Shown: in pieces, positions 42,086 through 50,639 of the stretch
Layout of the letters: the number at the start of each line of letters is the position of its first letter
Numbering within the stretch: position 1 is the stretch's first letter
Position numbers and translations under genes: made by a program
Assembly: GCA_963575745.1 (NCBI GenBank)
Contig: CAUYUJ010018616.1
Location: forward strand, 569,680 to 633,679
Reading direction: 5' to 3'
From: Prorocentrum cordatum
Taxonomy: Eukaryota > Sar > Dinophyceae > Prorocentrales > Prorocentraceae
DNA: 64,000 bases
The notes under the pieces: generated by a model
The model's input: only the letters and a program-made list of their open reading frames with translations
The model's database searches: none
What the model was told of the DNA's origin: nothing

Positions 42086-42709
42086 GCGACGCGCGCACTC
42101 AGCGAACGAGATCGCACAGCCACTGCACGGCAGCGTGCGCAGGAGGAGACACCGCAAAAAGGGCTATCGAGTGGTTTGGGGTACCCCACGGCTCTCCGAG
42201 CGTTTTTGAACACGTGTTCGGACGCAGTGGGAGGGCTGTGAGGCAGGTGTAGAAAAGGAGAGGAAGAGAAGAGACGCGATCATAAGAAGAAAGATAGTGA
42301 TGAGGGAGAAGGAGGGGAAAGCACAGAAGAGTGGGCATGAGCAGGAGGGAGGAGGAGGAGGAGAAACAAATGACGGCAAGGGAGTCAGGATACAGGAGGC
42401 CCGAGGCAGGAAACCACAAGCAGGAAGCAGGAGACCAGAAGCAGGAGGACGGAGACTGAAGGCAGAACGAGGCAGCAGGCAGGGGGCATACAGGAGAGAG
42501 GAGCTAACGATGTGGAGGGGTGCATGATAGAGGGAGGTGGGGAAGAGGCTGGTTTTGAAAAGGCAAGGTACCTGCACACCGATGTGGTCTATAGGTGGGT
42601 ATCGCATCACCCTCATGGGAGAACTGGGCGCAACGGCCTCGCGGCATCTGCTCGGAGGCGCGTCTGGGCGGGCCAAGCCCGCTGGATAGCAGTCTCGGCC
42701 GCGCCTATC
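42086..42709. other. no supported gene
   Basis: GA-rich at 42240-42540 with repeated AGGAAGCAGGAGACCAGAAG words; otherwise unassigned. Confidence 0.4.
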
Positions 42710-42850
42710 ATTGAATTAAAGATGTGTTTAAAATGTGTAAACATGTTCCAAAAAAATGTCAAACATGTTTTTTTACGCATTCAACACATGGTTTTAGCAT
42801 CTTCCCGACATCTGGAAATTATCTGGCAACATGCTTCCTCTCCGTTAATC
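42710..42850. other. AT-rich island with ACATGTTT inverted words
   Basis: AAACATGTTCCAAAAAAATG and AAACATGTTTTTTTACGC lie within about 60 bp. Possibly a decayed AT-rich MITE; the ends are not clear. Confidence 0.4.
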
Positions 42851-43184
42851 GACTTCCGCAGTGCCGTGGCAACTCGTGGGAGCCTCCCGTGCCATCTTGT
42901 TGGCTCCAGGCGGCGGAGGAAGGCGGGGCGGAGGCTGCCGGAGGAAAGCGGGATGCGCACAGAAGCCCCCGGGCAAGACGAGCCCCCGCCAAGGCTCGCG
43001 GACGGTGCACGGCGCGGCGCGGCGCGCATTGAGCGCGCTCCGCGGGCGGCAGGGGCCGGCCGCGATGGGCTGGCGTGGCGGCAGCGGGTCCCGAGGGGAG
43101 CTGGTCCCGGAGGCGGGTCTGAGCTGGATCGGAGCTAGGACGTGGATGACTTCGGGCGAGGATGTAAATCGCGAAGCTCCGAAG

Positions 43185-43277
43185 TCTGGCAGCTCTGGAG
43201 GACGTCTCAGGCGCCGCGGCCTTCTCGGAGCGACCTGGAAGGCTCTGAGAGCGTTCCGGAACGCTCTGGAATCGTCG
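43185..43277. repeat. dispersed repeat family P, copy 3
   Basis: GAAGTCTGGCAGCTCTGGAG through GCGTTCCGGAACGCTCTGGA, a looser match to 18222-18321 and 27281-27380. Confidence 0.45.
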
Positions 43278-43439
43278 GTGGACAAACCTCCCTTCAGTAA
43301 ACCACCCTCTAGTGAAAACGGCCTTGGACCGAAACCGACGGACCTGGACCCGCAAGAACGACGGCCGCGACGCCCCCTCGCGAACCGAAAACTGCCGATT
43401 CGCGATTCGACGTGTAGGGGTAGGAGGCCTATCAGCCTC

Positions 43440-43612
43440 CGATGGGACGGATTTCTCCTCCTCCTGGCCTTCGGGGTTTTGGACGAGAAAAACAAGATAG
43501 TCAAGAAATGCTTCAAAATTCAAAATGGCCAAACAATCTGCAAAAAATCGCCCCTGGACAATGTTTTAGCTATTCTTGAACACTCACCCTGTCGAGGGAC
43601 AGGCCCGACTTA
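43440..43612. mobile_element. MITE family F, copy 3 (left end eroded)
   Basis: The right end GAGGGACAGGCCCGACTTA matches the family. The interior has AATGTTTTAGCTATTCTTGA as in copy 1 and CAAACAATCTGC. The left terminal repeat is not recognisable. Confidence 0.55.
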
Positions 43613-43614
43613 AT

Positions 43615-44345
43615 CCCGGCCCCGCCCGAGCGAGATCGGAGCGGGCCGCGCACGGGTCGGACCGCGCCTAAAAAGAGCGCCGCGGACCGGGCTCGGGGCC
43701 GGACATCGTGTGGCATCCCGCGGGTCGAGCGACCTGGAGCCTGTTTTTTTTTGGATTCAGGCAAAAATTTACTTGCATGGCGTTCGCCCCCGAATGCTAG
43801 CGTGCAAGAGCCTTTCCACTTGCGTGACTTCCGCGCCCCCCCGAACGCGCACGTCGTTTGCGGCTTGCTTCAGGCTCAGCCCCCCCCCCGTCCATGCAAG
43901 TAAACTTGCCAGAGTCTAAACCAAAACAAGCTCCTGGAGGGCTCTGAGAGCGCTCCGGAAGGCCCTGGAGCGGATCTACCCTCGCCCTGGTCCCGGCCCG
44001 AGCGTCCTGGACGACCTGGAGAGGACCGAGAGCGGGTTTCTCCTCGTCCCGGCCCCGCCCGAGCGTCCTGGACGACCTGTCGCGGACCGAGAGCGGATTT
44101 CGCCGCGTCCCGGCCCCGCTCGAGCGTCCTGGACGACCTGGAACGGACCGAGGGCGGATTTCGCCGCGTCCCGGCCCCGCTCGAGCGTCCTGGACGACCT
44201 GCAACGGACCGAGGGCGGATTTCTCCTCGTCCCGGCCCCGCCCGAGCGAGATCGGAGCGGGCCGCGCACGGGTCGACCCGCGCCTAAAAACGCGCCGCGA
44301 AACAGGCTCGGGGCCGGATGTAACGTGTGGCATCCCGCCGGTCGG
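43615..44345. repeat. ~115-bp direct duplication bracketing a 61-bp tandem array
   Basis: 43615-43730 and 44229-44345 share CCCGGCCCCGCCCGAGCGAG, ATCGGAGCGGGCCGCGCACG, GCCTAAAAA, CTCGGGGCCGGA and GTGTGGCATCCCGC. Between them lie MITE D copy 2 and four units of exactly 61-bp period at about 43990-44245 (GAGCGTCCTGGACGACCT at 44000, 44061, 44122 and 44183). Confidence 0.8.
43740..43930. mobile_element. MITE family D, copy 2
   Basis: CTGTTTTTTTTTGGATTCAG, TTTACTTGCATGGCG, ACTTGCGTGACTTCCGCGCC and CATGCAAGTAAACTTGCCAG in family order. It lies inside the duplicated block above. Confidence 0.8.
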
Positions 44346-44409
44346 GTGCTCTCGGCCCCCGCAGACACGCAGGGGGGGGGGAAGCGGTTCGCGTCGGCTC
44401 GGGCCGGGC

Positions 44410-44602
44410 CAAGATTCGAGTGGGGGACCGACCGCAGAATTGATGTACCCCGAAATTGATGTTTCGTCGCATCTACAGAGGGGAAAATAAAACGTTCGTG
44501 GGCTGCTGCGTGTTCCATCGGCGATTCGATGAAAAAACATATTTGGGGTACATCAATTCAGTATTCGATCTCCTACTCGAAAGGTCAGAATCGAAGCTTG
44601 GG
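44410..44602. mobile_element. MITE family M, copy 1
   Basis: GAATTGATGTACCCCGAAAT and GTTTCGTCGCATC at the left are mirrored by GATTCGATGAAAAAACATAT and TTGGGGTACATCAATTCA. The outer ends CCAAGATTCGA and TCGAAGCTTGG also pair. A decayed relative is at 61385-61560. Confidence 0.65.
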
Positions 44603-44826
44603 GATCGGGTCGGATCGGGACCGCGAGCAGCCTTGCCAGGGCCTCTCCCTGGGACGAGCTCTTCATACTGAGTCGTTGTCTGACGGTCCTGGGGCCCCTA
44701 GGGGGGCCCCAAGAGCATGACGACGGCGAGGAACCTCAGGACCCGTCTATTTCATGGCGAGATGGGGCTCCTGGCCCCATCGCCATGCCTGCGGGCAGCA
44801 TCCTCAGCTCACGCTCACGGACTTCT

Positions 44827-44989
44827 TCAGCTGAACTCGCGCATCTCCTGGGGAAACAACCACATAATTACCAATACCGCAACCCCCCAGACCTCTCCTA
44901 GGGCGAGGACTTCAGAGCGAATCCGACAACATCGGTACCACCACCTCCTCTGACCCACGGCCCTCCTCAGCTGAACTCGCGCATCTCCT
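44827..44989. repeat. 23-bp direct repeat around the carbonic anhydrase stop codon
   Basis: TCAGCTGAACTCGCGCATCT plus CCT occurs at 44827-44849 and 44967-44989. On the minus strand it encodes the last residues (EMREFS) and the TGA stop. The second, downstream copy therefore recreates the same C terminus 140 bp later. Confidence 0.85.
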
Positions 44990-47900
44990 TGATCAGGTCG
45001 ATGGTCGGCTCGCCCTCCTTGCGCAGCTCGAACGTCACGGGGTAAAAGTGGTCTGGAATGCCTGGGGGCATGTTGATCTGGATGCCGCCGAGCAGGCACA
45101 AGTAGCCGCTTCCGAACTTGGTGTTGACGGAATTCATCATGGAATCCTGTCCGGGATCTGCAGACCCGGGCCAAGGCAAACCCGGGCCAGTCAGGCTTTG
45201 CAAGATCCTGCCAAATCCTGCACGCAAGCCAGAGTCTATGCACCCCTGGCTCTGCAGGATCCTGCAAGATCTGGCGATCTGGCTGACCCCCCCGTTTGCA
45301 CTGACCCTCGTCTCTTGAGCCCCGATCTTAATGGGCGGCGCGTACCACGGGGTTGCGCGAAGGGGGGGGGCTTCTAAGAAGACAGAGGACTCTTCAGAAG
45401 GGCCTGGAGGTTGTTGGGAAGAAGCCCCCCTCGGAGGAGGAGGAGAAGGAGAAGGAGGAGAAGGAGGAGAATAAGGCGGAGGAGGAGGAGGAGGAGGGGC
45501 AGGAGGAGGAGGGTGAGGGTGAGGAGGAGGAGGAGGAGGAGGAGGAAGAAGGGGAGGAGGAGTTGGAGTAGGAGTAGGAGGAGGGAGAGCGGGAGGGGGA
45601 AGGAGGGGGAGGAGGGGGAGGAGAGGGAGGAGGGAGAGGAGGGGGAGGAGGAGGAGGAGGAGGAGGAGGAGGAGGAGGAGGAGGAGGAGGAGGAGGAGGA
45701 GGAGGAGGAGGAGGATTATCGAGGACTATCGAGCGAGGGGCTCCGCGGTCGGCTCGGCCGCCGCGGCCCCCGCGCGCGCCGACCGCGCGGGCGCTCGTGA
45801 GGTCGCGAGCCCACCCTAGAGACGGGGCGGGACTCCACCTCCCTGCCGCTCCCAGGAGCAGCACAAATCTGCGGAGCCGAGGCCCCGTGCCAGGCCGCGC
45901 AAACCGCGCAGGCCCGAGCCGCGCAGAAGTCGCGCAGCAGAGGTCGCGGCCCAGCCCCCTGAGCAAGGCGGGCCTCCTCCACCTCACTGCCGCTCCAAGG
46001 CATAATCTATCTGCGGGGCCGACGCCCAGTGCCGTGTACTCAACAACGCGGTCGTCGCCCAATTGCAGCACGTGGTAGCCGAGCGCCGTTCGGCGGCACC
46101 GTTCCGTCTGGCTAGTCCTGGCCCGCTTTTGGTGGTAGTCCTTGCCGTAGTCCACGTAGTACAGTCATGCCACTCGGGGTGACCTTTTCTCTGCACATAG
46201 CCGCCAGCAAATTGACTCTGCCATGTCCATCATCGTTGTGTGAAGCCACTGCCGCACAGTTCCAGCACGGAGAAGGAGTAGGAGGAGGAGGAGGAGGAGG
46301 AGGAGGAGGAGGAGGAGGAGGAGGAGGAGGAGGAGGGGGAGGGGGAGGAGGAGAGGGAGGAGGAGGAGGAGGAGCAAGAAGAGCAGGAGGACTCAGAAGG
46401 CCACACCCCCTCGCACCGTCACCCTCCCGCGCGCAAGCGCCATCCTTGACCATCTGGTAGGACTGGTGCGCCAGCGCGGCCATCGGGTTCTCCGTCCTCG
46501 AGATGGCCTCGCAGTGGGGCAGGATCTGGCGTTTGCAGAAGTCCTGCGCCACGAAAATCTATACACAGACAGCCTCCGACGAATTATTCTGCATGTGCCT
46601 TCAGGGAGGGCGGGGGTGTATGAAGTCGCTGGCTCTTAGTGGTGATTCACACACCGCCATCGCCCCCTGAAGCCTAGGAGCAGTCCATTGGAGAATGCCT
46701 GAGTATTTTTTTTGTGGCGGAAGTCCATCTGCATGTCGTAGCTCGACGCGTCCGAGCTGTCCTCGGTCCAGCCGCAGCGGCACGCGTTGTAGGCGCCGAT
46801 CACCGCACCGCACGCCGAAGAGATCTCGGCCTGGCCCTCGCGGGGGATCTTGCCCACCTCGCCGTCGGGGGAGATGCCGACGTGGGGCCCGAAGGCGACC
46901 AGGATGTTGCCCTCGTCGGCGACGTGGCTGGGTCGGGTGTTGCCAAGGGTGGTCCCGGGCCCCCCAGATGTCCTCGGCCGTTCGCGCCGTCTCGGGGCCC
47001 CTTGGCCCCCCTGGGTCTCGCAAGGGGCGCTCTGGAGGCCATCTGGGCCTCCCCCGTGATCCTGGGGACACCTTCGGCCAAGGTCACCCCTGGCAACACC
47101 CAGCTGGAGAACGCAGCGAAGCCAGTGACGCCGGTGAACGGTGTGCCGCTGATGCCGCCCATGGGGAATACGTCGCCCCAGTAGTCCTGCATGTACACGG
47201 CCAGGCAGTCGGACCGATTGTTGATCTCGTCAGGACAAAACGAAGTCCCCAGCAACGTGTTCTGGGTGGTGTACCCGTACTTCCCGAGGATCTGCAGAGA
47301 CCGGCGGTGGACCGCCTCGCCTGGAAGAGCGCCAGGGAAAAACCTGTGCAGCGATTTGTACACGGGCGACACTGCTGGCGGGCTCCACGTCATCCACGCA
47401 AACACCTCGCGCTGTGCCCCGACCGCTGCCCACGGCGACCGCGACAAGTCCTGCTGGATGGTCACGTTCGTGAATGTATCCATCAGATCGATGGTGTCTT
47501 TCCCCTCCTGGCGAACCTCGAACATGAGCGGAAGGAAGTGGTCGTCGAACTCTGGGTAGGGCATGTTCAGCTGGATGCCTCCGATCAGCACCAAACGGCC
47601 ACTTCCAAACTTAGTGTTGACGATTCGCAGCATGCGGTCCTTGACCATCTCGAACGCCTGGTAGGCGCAAGCTGCCATCGGATCACTGGTCTTGGACAGC
47701 CTCTCCGCGTGCTGGGCGAACTCCTGCTTTATCTCGCTCATTTGCATGTCCGACTCGTCCATCTCGGGCGACGTGCCCGCTCCGCCGCAGAGGCACGCGT
47801 TGTAGGCACCGATGACGGCGCCGCAGGCAGACGAGTTGTCGCTCTGGCCCTCGCGCAGGTACTTGCCCACCTCGCCCTCCACCGAGATGCCGACATGGGG

Positions 47901-48954
47901 GCCGAAGACGACGATGATATCGCCGTTGTCGGACACGTGGCTAGAGAAGGCCGCGAAGCCGGTCTCGCCGACGTACGGTGCACCACCAATGCCGCCCATG
48001 GGGAAAATCAGCCCGTAGTACTCTCGCATCACCGAGGCCAGATCGCGTTGCTGGTTGTTGATCTCATCCGGACAGAAAGAGCTGCCCAGCAGCGTGCTGT
48101 CGGGCTTGAAGCCGTACCGCTCCTCCAACACGGTCCTCGAGCGGTTGTGCACGACCTTGCAGCGGGGGGGGGACCCCAACTCCCGACTCTGTGAAGTTTT
48201 CGGCTGGGCCAAACCATAGGGCGACGACATCTATACATATCCACTGCTCCCTGGCGAGGCCCATCCTGAACCCAGCAGCTGTGTATACGCTGCGCCCTCC
48301 TGGCGTGGCCAGGAGGGCGTATGCACAACTCCTGGGTTCAGGATGGGCCTGGCCAGGGAGCAGTGGATATGTATAGATTTCGTCGCCCGAAAACCAAGAG
48401 CCAAACTCGGGGATGTGCAGCGGGGTGGCACCCGTCCTCGATAGGGGTGCGCCCGAAGAGCCCCCTCGGGGACGCGTCCCGGGGCTTCCCCCCCCCTCCG
48501 ACCCTCGACCTGTACCGCTCGCACCCTCCGCGCGGAGGGTGCGCAGTGTGCAGGTCGAGGGTGAGCAGCCTTGCTGCGTGGAGCCCAGACCCCCTCGAGT
48601 TCTGAAAAAATCACGACGGGAGGTTTTTCAGTATTTTGGGCCTCTGGGGGCCCTCACCGGCCCTCGGGACCGTCAAAAAACGACGCAGGACGAAGAACCG
48701 GTCCCGGGGAAAGGGTCCAGACCGCTGGGGGTCGACGTCATGAAAAATTCATGACGTCGGGGGTCTGGGAGGGGAGCTCGGGGACTCGGGGCCGGGGGCC
48801 GCCCCACGTGCCAGACCTTGGAGGGCAGGGCGTTGGGGAAGTGCTTCTGCAGGGAGGTCCAGCACGGCGTGCCCGGCTGCGGCGACTTGCCCAGCCAGTG
48901 GAACACGCGGTCCTCGCGGGCCGGAGACGCCGCTCTATCCATGGCCTCGCGGGC
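44967..48954 (-). CDS. tandem two-domain LCIB/LCIC-type beta-carbonic anhydrase, multi-exon
   Basis: Interconverts CO2 and bicarbonate; LCIB relatives serve the algal CO2-concentrating mechanism around the plastid. Exons inferred on the minus strand: 48954-48817, 48155-47104, 46927-46726, 46543-46445, 45146-44967 (TGA 44967-44969). Domain 1: FHWLGKSPQPG..., SSFCPDEINN, LIFPMGGIGGAPY, FAAFSSHVSDNGD, VVFGPHVGI, SSACGAVIGAYNACLCG, then IVNTKFGSG...LIGGIQLNMP. Domain 2 repeats this order: TSFCPDEINN, VFPMGGISGTPF, VAFGPHVGI, SSACGAVIGAYNACRCG, VNTKFGSG...LLGGIQINMP. Presumed zinc ligands (Cys of FCPDE, His of FGPHVG, Cys of SACGA) and the neighbouring Asp are present in both. The domain-to-domain alignment keeps spacing exactly (41 residues between DMQM and TKFG in each), which fixes the splice sites. 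ATG at 48940-48942 is possible, but an AG|G acceptor precedes it, so a 5' exon with a targeting peptide may be missing. Confidence 0.85.
45433..45715. repeat. GGA microsatellite
   Basis: (GGA)n with AAGGAGGAG and GGGGGA variants, inside intron 4. Confidence 0.95.
46278..46373. repeat. GGA microsatellite
   Basis: (GGA)n inside intron 4. Confidence 0.95.
46544..46725 (-). mobile_element. carbonic anhydrase intron 3: introner-like, GA-AG, 182 bp
   Basis: The exon ends DMQM at 46726. The intron begins GACTTCCGCCACAAAA and ends TTTTCGTGGCGCAG before GACTTCTGC. GACTTC is repeated at both junctions. CGCCAC(A)AAAA is mirrored by TTTTCGTGGCG, and a weaker second inverted pair (ATACTCAGGCA and TGTCTGTGTAT) lies inside. 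Terminal inverted repeats flanked by a short direct repeat are the signature of intron-generating elements. Confidence 0.7.
46928..47103 (-). mobile_element. carbonic anhydrase intron 2: introner-like, non-canonical ends, 176 bp
   Basis: The exon ends FAAFS(S) and the next resumes at HVADEGN, matching domain 1 FAAFSSHVSDNGD. Terminal inverted repeats of about 20 bp (plus strand): GGGTGTTGCCAAGGGTGGTC at 46934-46953 and GGTCACCCCTGGCAACACCC at 47082-47101. GCTGG is repeated at both edges (46927-46931 and 47103-47107). Because of the shared CCAGC, the junction can be drawn as CT-AG or GC-CA, but not as GT-AG or GC-AG. Confidence 0.75.
48219..48388. mobile_element. hairpin MITE family A, copy 1 (170 bp)
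   Basis: GGGCGACGACATCTATACAT and GCTCCCTGG..AGGCCCATCC at the left are mirrored across the whole element by GGATGGGCCTGGCCAGGGAG and ATGTATAGATTTCGTCGCCC. The loop is about 2 bp at 48304. It sits in intron 1 of the carbonic anhydrase gene. Confidence 0.85.
48584..48769. mobile_element. MITE family B, copy 4 (186 bp)
   Basis: CCCAGACCCCCTCGAGTTCT to GACGTCGGGGGTCTGGG, flanked by AG on both sides, with the sub-hairpin GACGTCATGAAAAATTCATG. In intron 1. Confidence 0.85.
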
Positions 48955-49067
48955 CTGGGCCCCTGGGGGCCGGGACCCCGCAGGTGCGAGGCGCTGAGGT
49001 CCAGGGCGGATGTCCCGCGCGGGACGTCTCCATGCGACCGTGCATCCGCGGGACCGCGCCCTGGACC

Positions 49068-49340
49068 CGGAGCCCCGGCGTCATGATTTGCTCCATGACG
49101 TCGGCCCCAGTCTGGACCAGGAGGGGGAAAGGGGAGGAGGAGGGGGAGGGGGAGGAGGAGGAGGAGTAGGAGGAGGAGGAGGAGGAGGAGGAGGAGGAGG
49201 AGGAGGAGGAGGAGGAGGGGGAGGAGGAGGAGGAGGAGGAGCGTTTCAGCCCCAGGTCGTTTTCTGACGCTGCCGAGGGCCGGCGAGGGCCCCCAGAGGC
49301 TGGACATCGCGAGGCCACCCCGCCGTGGATCTGTCCGAAA
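49068..49340. mobile_element. MITE family B copy expanded by a GGA microsatellite
   Basis: GGCGTCATGATTTGCTCCAT, GACGTCGGCCCCAGTCTGGACC, then (GGA)n at 49130-49236, then CAGGTCGTTTTCTGACGCTG and CGAGGGCCGGCGAGGGCCCC. The family order is kept with the microsatellite in the middle. Confidence 0.6.
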
Positions 49341-49394
49341 ATCACCAAAAAGGGCCCTGGGGACTCCGGACCGCGAAGGAGACCGTTTTTTTGA

Positions 49395-49585
49395 GTCGGC
49401 GATAACCCAGGTTATCCCGAGGGGGGGAGGAGGAGGGGGCCGGCCGATAACCTAACCCTCGCGCTGTGGGCAGCCCAACACCTGCCCGCGCCCCCCCTCC
49501 CGCGGACCTGCACAACCGGCAAGGTTGGGTTGTCCTGGTGGGGGGAGGGGGTGCGAGCCCGATGACCCGGGTTATCGCGCCCGAC
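49395..49585. mobile_element. inverted-repeat element family L
   Basis: GTCGGCGATAACCCAGGTTA is mirrored by GACCCGGGTTATCGCGCCCGAC. A further GCCGATAACCTAACCC lies inside. A partial relative is at about 61930-61960. Confidence 0.6.
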
Positions 49586-49614
49586 CCTAAAACAAAAACA
49601 GTCTCAAGGCGTGG

Positions 49615-49893
49615 ATGCGGATACCGTTCGCTGCGCGCGAGGTCCTGCGCCGTCTCCTCCAGCTCGCGGCCGGCGGGCAGACACTGGAAGGTGGCATCGG
49701 CCCCGGCCCGCTCCAGCACCTCGGCCCGCGAGGCGACCCGGGCCCGCCTCCTGCGGGGAGGGAAGAGCCAGCCGAGGCGGCAGAGGCGTGCGAACAGATA
49801 GTTTCCTTGTTAGGCAGCTTGGAGGGCCGCTGCACGATGCCAGGACTCGCACGCCAGTGGAAGGAGATCCTACTTAACACTCGACTCGAGTAG
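49615..49893 (+). CDS. possible exon, unknown
   Basis: The plus frame reads REVLRRLLQLAAGGQTLEGG, AEAAEACEQIVSLLGSLEGR and TMPGLARQWKEILLNTRLE before a stop. The second half is helix-like. Minus-strand frames over the same DNA also stay open, so strand and reality are uncertain. Confidence 0.25.
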   Translation: MRIPFAAREVLRRLLQLAAGGQTLEGGIGPGPLQHLGPRGDPGPPPAGREEPAEAAEACEQIVSLLGSLEGRCTMPGLARQWKEILLNTRLE

Positions 49894-50365
49894 CAAGCGC
49901 CTCGCTGTCAAGCTCAAGAGGCGTGGTCCCTGCAGACGGGTCGATCAGCCCGCCCCCCCCGACGGACCAAGGACGGGGCTTCCGCGGCCGCCCGGACAAA
50001 AGCCGAAACTCTCAAGAGATGTCTGACCTCCTCAGCCCTCCCGCCTCCCGCTGGGGCCTATGGCTCGTCCGTCTTTCAGGGTCCGAAAGGTGCCCCAGCG
50101 CGTGAGTGGGCCCCTGGGGCCATCGGAGGATGAGAAGCTTCAGTGGGGCGCCAGCTGGCTGGCCGATTCCGTACCATTATAATCCCACCAGCCCTTTGGG
50201 CGACGGGTGGTCTAACGAGATTCCTCTTCCCTCTTCCAAAAAAAACCTCTTCTCCTACGGGGAAGAGTTTACCCCTCCCCTTCCCCCTCCCCTGGACTTT
50301 TTCGGGCCCCCCCGCGAGGTGTTAGGGCGTCCAAAACGGCCTCGACGAGGAAGCCACAATCATTA

Positions 50366-50620
50366 GTTTTACTGAGGTTTTGGCCCTATTTTGGCTTCTT
50401 TGGGGGGGGGCTGAAAAATTGTTCACCAGCCCTCTGGGCGCCAAAATCATTGGTTTTTACTGCGGTTGTGGCCCCACGTTGATCTCTTTTGGGGGGGGTG
50501 AACGTTATCCCACCAGCCTTATGGGCGCCCGAATCATTTGTTTTACTAAGGTTTTGGCCCCATGTTGGCCTCTTTGGGGGGGGCTCAACGTGATACCATC
50601 TTCTCTTTTGATCGATGGCC
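50366..50620. repeat. tandem repeat, ~86-bp units
   Basis: GGTTTTGGCCCCATGTTGGC, CTCTTTGGGGGGGG, AACGTTATCCCACCAGCC, TATGGGCGCC and AATCATTNGTTTTACT recur in order about three times (anchors CACCAGCC at 50425 and 50511). A lone partial unit is near 50187. Confidence 0.8.
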
Positions 50621-50639
50621 TTCAATTTGGCCTCAAGGG

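Larger units (their letters stand above)
45147..46444 (-). other. carbonic anhydrase intron 4 (GA-AG, 1298 bp)
   Basis: The exon ends ATGGTCAAG and the next begins GATTCCATG after ...GGACAG. GAT occurs at both junctions, giving a GA donor and AG|G acceptor. Contains TCC tracts (transcript sense) from the GGA arrays at 45433-45715 and 46278-46373, plus a minus-strand reading at about 45990-46160 (YYVDYGKDYHQKRARTS, GYHVLQLGDDRVVEYTALGV) that looks like a stray exon. Confidence 0.7.
48156..48816 (-). other. carbonic anhydrase intron 1 (GT-AG, 661 bp)
   Basis: The exon ends ...ALPSK(AAG) and the next begins VVHNRSR, matching domain 2 ALPGEAVHRRS. CAAGGTC is present at both junctions, giving a GT donor and AG|G acceptor. 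It houses two MITEs (hairpin A at 48219-48388 and family B at 48584-48769). Confidence 0.75.

Noticed and set aside
45394-46155. 253-codon minus frame in carbonic anhydrase intron 4 taken as a gene
   Set aside because: Most of it is Pro/Ser readings of a TCC tract. Only the first ~50 codons are protein-like, and those are reported separately as a stray exon-like segment.
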